NCBI GenBank assembly: GCA_001939145.1
Contig: LSRX01000167.1
Span: forward strand, 715,416 to 779,415
Length of the DNA stretch: 64,000 bases
Reading direction: 5' to 3'
Source: Symbiodinium microadriaticum
Lineage: Eukaryota; Sar; Dinophyceae; Suessiales; Symbiodiniaceae
In this document: positions 60,240 to 64,000 of the stretch, piece after piece
Layout: each line of letters begins with the position of its first letter
How positions within the stretch are numbered: position 1 is the first letter of the stretch
The notes under the pieces: generated by a model
The model's input: only the letters and a program-made list of their open reading frames with translations
Database searches by the model: none
Told to the model about the DNA's origin: nothing
Program-made: the position numbers and the translations under genes

Positions 60240-60541
60240 TTTGCATTCCTGAGCTCCTATCCGAAGCCCCTGCGCCCGAAAACCTGAAGCTTGGGTTCTG
60301 CTAGTCTCCGCTAGTTCCAAGCAAATAGGGCCCGAGAAAAAACACACATAAGCAAACCTTAGGATAGGGATATCCCATAAGGACCCCCCCCCCGTTATAG
60401 TGAAACCCACTAAGGTAATGATATCCCTGCAACAGGCGTAATGCTTATGCCCTTTTTGGGGTCCCTAAAGAAAACCATATCAACCGAAGTAACCGGGGAT
60501 CTTCAACCGAAAGCTCAACACGTCGAAGCCCTAAGCTTGAA

Positions 60542-60622
60542 TCCGAACCCACTGAACCCTAAACTCTAAAGTTAGGGTTTAGGGTTTAGGGCCGAACACA
60601 CTGAACCCTAAACTCTACACCC
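60542..60622. repeat. 25 bp direct repeat around a heptamer tract
   Basis: CCGAACCCACTGAACCCTAA ACTCTA, then TTAGGGTTTAGGGTTTAGGG, then CCGAACACACTGAACCCTAA ACTCTA. Confidence 0.85.
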
Positions 60623-61267
60623 AGAAATCTGATGCCTAAACCTATCTAAACCCTGAACCTACAACCCACTGCACACCCCCTTAAAATCTCTTCGAAACAA
60701 GCTGCTGCTCTGACGCAGAGAGGGCCTTGTAAAAGGAGGGCTCTTGCCTTGGTCCCAGGATCACTAGCAGCCCTTCAGGAAGGGTCTGCGGTTTGGGGCT
60801 TGTGGGGTTTAGGGTTTAGTGTGTAGAGTCTGCCATTTGGGGCTCATGGGGTTTAGGGTTTAGTGTGCCCTTAAGCCTAAACCATTCACGTAGGGTTTAG
60901 GGCTTAGGGGGTTTAGGGCTTCTGGGGTCTAGCGCTTAGTGACGCTTAGTGGGTCCTGGGATCAAAGGGTGTTTTGGGGTGTTGGATGCAATTGAAGAGC
61001 TTATTGATAAGGACTGCATGGACTCTTGGGTTTCGTAAGGTTTAGGTCGGTTATATAGCTTAGAGACGTAGTTATTAGCGTTTTGTAGATGTGTTTGATG
61101 TCAGCGCAGATGGAGTATGAGTATAGCAGCTGAAGCCAAACCTGCAAGAAAAAGACGACAAGATCCCAAAGCTTCCCTGAACTAAAGCTTCCCTGAACCC
61201 TAAACCCTAAAACTCCCTACTAAACCCTAAACCTGAAGCTCCCCTATTCCGTGCCGTCAGGTTGCTT

Positions 61268-61335
61268 CACACCTTCGAGACAGAACCTGGGTTCGCGTTG
61301 TCAAAGCGCAGAGTTTCGGTGAGGCTCGTTGGGTT
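61268..61335 (-). CDS. candidate exon
   Basis: The minus strand reads LTETLRFDNANPGSVSK with a GT donor (AAG/GTGTGA). Element H' copy 2 lies just upstream. Unassigned. Confidence 0.4.
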
Positions 61336-61342
61336 TCGGGCT

Positions 61343-61461
61343 TACTGGGAGGCCCAGGGGACTTAGTAAGTCGGTTATAAGTAGTAATTAGGGTAACTCC
61401 ATTTAGGGTACTTATAACTCTACTTATAACCCACTTACTAAGACCCCTGGGCCTCCAGGTA
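61343..61461 (-). mobile_element. MITE family H', copy 2
   Basis: TACTGGGAGGCCCAGGGGAC to CCCCTGGGCCTCCAGGTA, 119 bp; the centre is inverted relative to 31902. Confidence 0.85.
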
Positions 61462-61696
61462 GGAGTCAGGATGTCATGTTTTAACAAGGCAAGTAAGGGT
61501 TTAGGGTTTAAGGTTTAGGGTTTAGGGTTTAGGGTCTAGGGTTCAGGGTTTAACGGTTTAACAGTTTAACACACTCAAGGTGCTGGATGAACACGAACAT
61601 AGAAATGGCTTAAACCCAACGATCAACCACGGACAGATCGGAATGGATTGTCCAAGGTCCTAACTAGCTATCGTCACAAACTACAGCAGCAAGTTC

Positions 61697-61813
61697 TACT
61701 TGGAGGTTCATGGGTAGTTATAATAAGTGGGGTTACAAGTAAGGTAACTATAGTTATTACCCATATTAGGGGACTTACAACCACACTGAGAACTACCCAT
61801 GAACCTCCAAGTA
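61697..61813 (+). mobile_element. MITE family H, full copy
   Basis: TACTTGGAGGTTCATGGGTA to TACCCATGAACCTCCAAGTA, 117 bp, very well paired. Confidence 0.9.
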
Positions 61814-61987
61814 CACTAAACCTTAAACGTCGAACCGGAGACCCTATGTAGATAATGAGGACCGGTTGCTAGATTAGTAACGTAGGAGTTCATAGCATTT
61901 ACAGCAAAGGCTCCAAAAGCTTATCCAACCCTACAGCTGCCCAAACCACAACCTAAACAAACCTTAGAGTCAAAGTAAGCCGATTTT

Positions 61988-62162
61988 AAACCCTAAAACC
62001 CTAAACCCTAAACCCTATAAACCCCTAAACCCTAAAACCCTAAAGCCCTAAACCCTCAACCCTAAACCCCAAAACCCTAAACCCTAAACCCTATAAACCC
62101 CTAAACCCTAAAACCCTAAAGCCCTAAACCCTCAACCCTAAACCCTATAAACCCCTAAACGA
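61988..62162 (-). repeat. CCCTAAA array with higher-order period
   Basis: CCCTATAAACCCCTAAACCC then TAAAACCCTAAAGCCC and CCTCAACCC repeats two and a half times, period about 75-80 bp. Confidence 0.85.
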
Positions 62163-62352
62163 TAAAAACCACCAGCGAAGAAGCCCTAAGAGGAGGTCCT
62201 AGAGAGGACGAGGCACTCTCTCAACCAACCAGCATCCGAAGTGTCAGCTTCTCCTGGACTTTGAAGTAACCAGGGAGACAAAAGTATAGACTCTTGATTT
62301 TATAGTGGTTCCTTTAAGGAACCAGGTCCAATAAAACAGTATGCTATACTCC

Positions 62353-62800
62353 AGAACCCAGGCTCTGAGGAGCGTTTGGAGCGCCTGCAACAAGGATGGG
62401 CAGGTCCTGCACATCTTGTACCTTGCTGGAGGGGTCTAGGGTTCTTGTTGGGGGGTTTGGAGGGTTTAGGGTTTAGGGGGTTTGGAGTTTAGGGTTTGGG
62501 GTTTAGGGTTTAGGGGGGGTTGGGGTTTAGGGTTTTTTGGGTTTTGCGGTTTAGGGTTTACGGGGTTTAGGGTTTAGGGTTTGGGGTCTTGTTGGCTCCG
62601 AGAAAAGCGCTGACAGGCCGCAACTTTTAGGCATGAGTAGCAACCGACACCTGATACTAAAGACCCTGGGTCCTAAGCCGCGCAGTATACCACTAGAATT
62701 TCGGGAACCCTAAACAAGGCTTAAACTCTTTCTCTCTCTCTCTCTCTGAGTCTCTCTCTCTCTCTCTCTCTTCTGTCTCTCTTTCTATCGTCTCTCTCTC

Positions 62801-62840
<40 letters not shown>

Positions 62841-63645
62841 CCTCTCTCTCTCTCTCTGTCTCACACTGTGTCTCTGTGTCTCTCTGTGCCTTTAGTTTAA
62901 ACCCTACCTCCCGACACCCTGGCCCCAACTCTGAGCCCCCGAAAACCCCACACCCGGAAAGCCAGTAGCTCCACACCGCAGAAGACGAACCAGCTGCGGT
63001 ATGGGGTTTAGGGTTTAGGGTTTAGGGTTTTAGGGTTTAGGGTTTAGGGTTCGGACGTACTCTAAACTATGAGAATCATGGTATATTCCTTATTCTGGGT
63101 AATGCAGGATTTACATCAGCAACAGTACGTACCGATGATTACACCTAAACCTTACTGGTTTCCCTCAGGGGTTGGCACGCTGCGGTTCAGTCAGTGAAAT
63201 GCTGCCGAAAGCACGCCTCTGCGGCATGCTGCCGAACGTCGTGGGCTACGTTGTCTCCTGCTGTTAGGGTTTACATGATAAGCCCTAAACCCTAAACCCT
63301 AAGGGATTTAGGCTAGGGTTTAGGATTTAGCGGTTGAGGGCTGAATGTTTAGGGGTTTGGGGTTTAGGGCGTGATCTCCTGCTTCCGGGTGTAACATGGT
63401 CCGAACCAATGATACTCCCACAGCCCCAAAACCCCAAAGCCCAGAAAACTCTGTACCCTAAACCCCAAAACCCTAAACCCCAAAAACCCTAAACTCCAAA
63501 ACCCTAAACCCCTAAACCCCTAAACCCTAAAAACCCGAAGCCCCCCTACAAAAACCCTCCTGTCACCCCCAGCTTCTTCAAGACCTCGGTGGCCGCAAAA
63601 GCTCGCAGATCAGCCGACTCTAGCCTCTCGGCAACGCGAAGTTGG
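62353..63645 (-). CDS. candidate ARM-repeat-like protein, three exons
   Basis: Minus-strand exons 63645-63568 (RVAERLESADLRAFAATEVL then KKLG, GT donor), about 62997-62945 (IPQLVRLLRCGATGFP, GT donor) and about 62387-62353 (after TTGCAG, ALQTLLRAWVLE). I-P-x-L-V-x-L-L-x-x-G is the start of an armadillo repeat, and the other pieces are amphipathic helices. ARM repeats bind proteins. Junction phases were not verified and the exons may belong to different genes. Confidence 0.45.
62728..62885. repeat. (TC)n microsatellite
   Basis: Long TCTCTC run with short interruptions. Confidence 0.95.
62999..63050 (+). repeat. TTTAGGG array joined to element B15
   Basis: Seven near-perfect heptamers directly followed by a left-truncated family B copy. 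Confidence 0.9.
63050..63127 (-). mobile_element. MITE family B, copy B15, left half replaced by heptamers
   Basis: CTCTAAACTATGAGAATCAT to GATTTACATCAGCAACAGTA. Confidence 0.75.
63430..63545 (-). repeat. CCCTAAA/CCCCAAAA tract
   Basis: About twelve heptamer and octamer variants beside the exon at 63568. Confidence 0.85.
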
Positions 63646-63657
63646 GGTTTGGGGTTA

Positions 63658-63883
63658 CCCAGAGACTCCAATACTAGACCCAAGAGAAACCTAGGAATAA
63701 AAAGGGTGCCCTTTTTGGTTTAAAGGACTTTATAAGGGAACCTGAAGCCTAAAAAAGGGAATAAGGGCCTACTCTGGGTCCTAGAATATCCCTTAATTAA
63801 GGAATCTTCCTGAAGATATAGTAGGATCCCTAATATGCTTTAAGGTATATATTCCTTAATTAAGGGATATTGGAGTCTCTAGG
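63658..63883 (+). mobile_element. MITE family A, copy A5, host of a nested element
   Basis: CCCAGAGACTCCAATA is interrupted by S2 and resumes AATATCCCTTAATTAAGG, ending GGATATTGGAGTCTCTAGG. Without S2 the element is about 111 bp, like the other A copies. Confidence 0.9.
63674..63784 (+). mobile_element. 111 bp element S, copy S2, nested in A5
   Basis: CTAGACCCAAGAGAAACCTA to CTACTCTGGGTCCTAG, flanked by AATA on both sides, inserted into the left arm of A5. No difference from S1 in 111 bases. Confidence 0.95.
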
Positions 63884-64000
63884 TAAGGAGCTTGGGGTTT
63901 GGGGTTTAGGGTTTAGGGCTTTGGGTTTAAGGCGAACGTGGGGTTTACTGCTTAAGATTTCGGGTTCTGGGCTTTCCAAACCTTACTCTCTAGGGTTCAT

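Noticed and set aside
1..64000. Chromosome end or true telomere
   Set aside because: Heptamers are short, degenerate, on both strands and spread throughout; no terminal array is present.
1..64000. CRISPR array, operon or bacterial mobile element
   Set aside because: Repeats are not regularly spaced with unique spacers of equal size, there are no Shine-Dalgarno-led gene runs, and introns show this is a eukaryote.

Overview
This 64 kb window is nuclear DNA of an alveolate, most likely a dinoflagellate of the Symbiodiniaceae type. Three things point there. Degenerate TTTAGGG/CCCTAAA heptamers are scattered through almost all non-coding DNA. Introns use GC and GA donors as well as GT. One gene (44408-47190) belongs to a protein family marked by LHGDEGRG, DEDFVGR and CKGDW motifs that I know only from dinoflagellates. 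Species cannot be set from the sequence.

No gene is one long open frame except most of a FkbM-type methyltransferase. The real genes are chains of 30-500 nt exons, nearly all on the minus strand, as in dinoflagellate one-way gene clusters. Reading right to left on the minus strand: (1) an ARM-like exon chain (about 62350-63645); (2) candidate exons at 61268, 59553, 56143, 55645, 53618, 53270 and 52483; (3) a lysine-rich-tail gene of unknown family (47502-48260); (4) the LHGDEGRG gene, whose reading frame stays open through nine splice junctions; (5) exons of the first half of a mitochondrial carrier (38913-41884); (6) a flavin amine oxidase of LSD1/polyamine-oxidase type spread over about 26-28 kb (9466 to 35684, perhaps 37345); (7) the FkbM gene (11309-12273) lying on the same strand inside an oxidase intron; (8) the second half of a mitochondrial carrier (2566-3189), whose exon phase fits the first half 36 kb away.

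Between the exons lie at least ten families of 60-130 bp inverted-repeat elements (MITE-like, here A to R). Family B has 15 copies. Two 111 bp elements are base-for-base identical, each with its own 4 bp target duplication, and one sits inside another element. TTTAGGG tracts repeatedly interrupt elements and exon edges and are bracketed by direct repeats of the interrupted sequence. The clearest case is 41872-42675: nine copies of a carrier-exon splice site containing AG/GT, each pair separated by a different element or heptamer tract. This looks like intron gain and growth by duplication of splice-site-bearing target sequence.

Several single-N positions (5498, 24628, 39294) sit next to duplicated sequence and are probably assembly joins, so duplications touching them should not be taken as biology. 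Exon ends were read by eye and any one of them may be off by a few bases.
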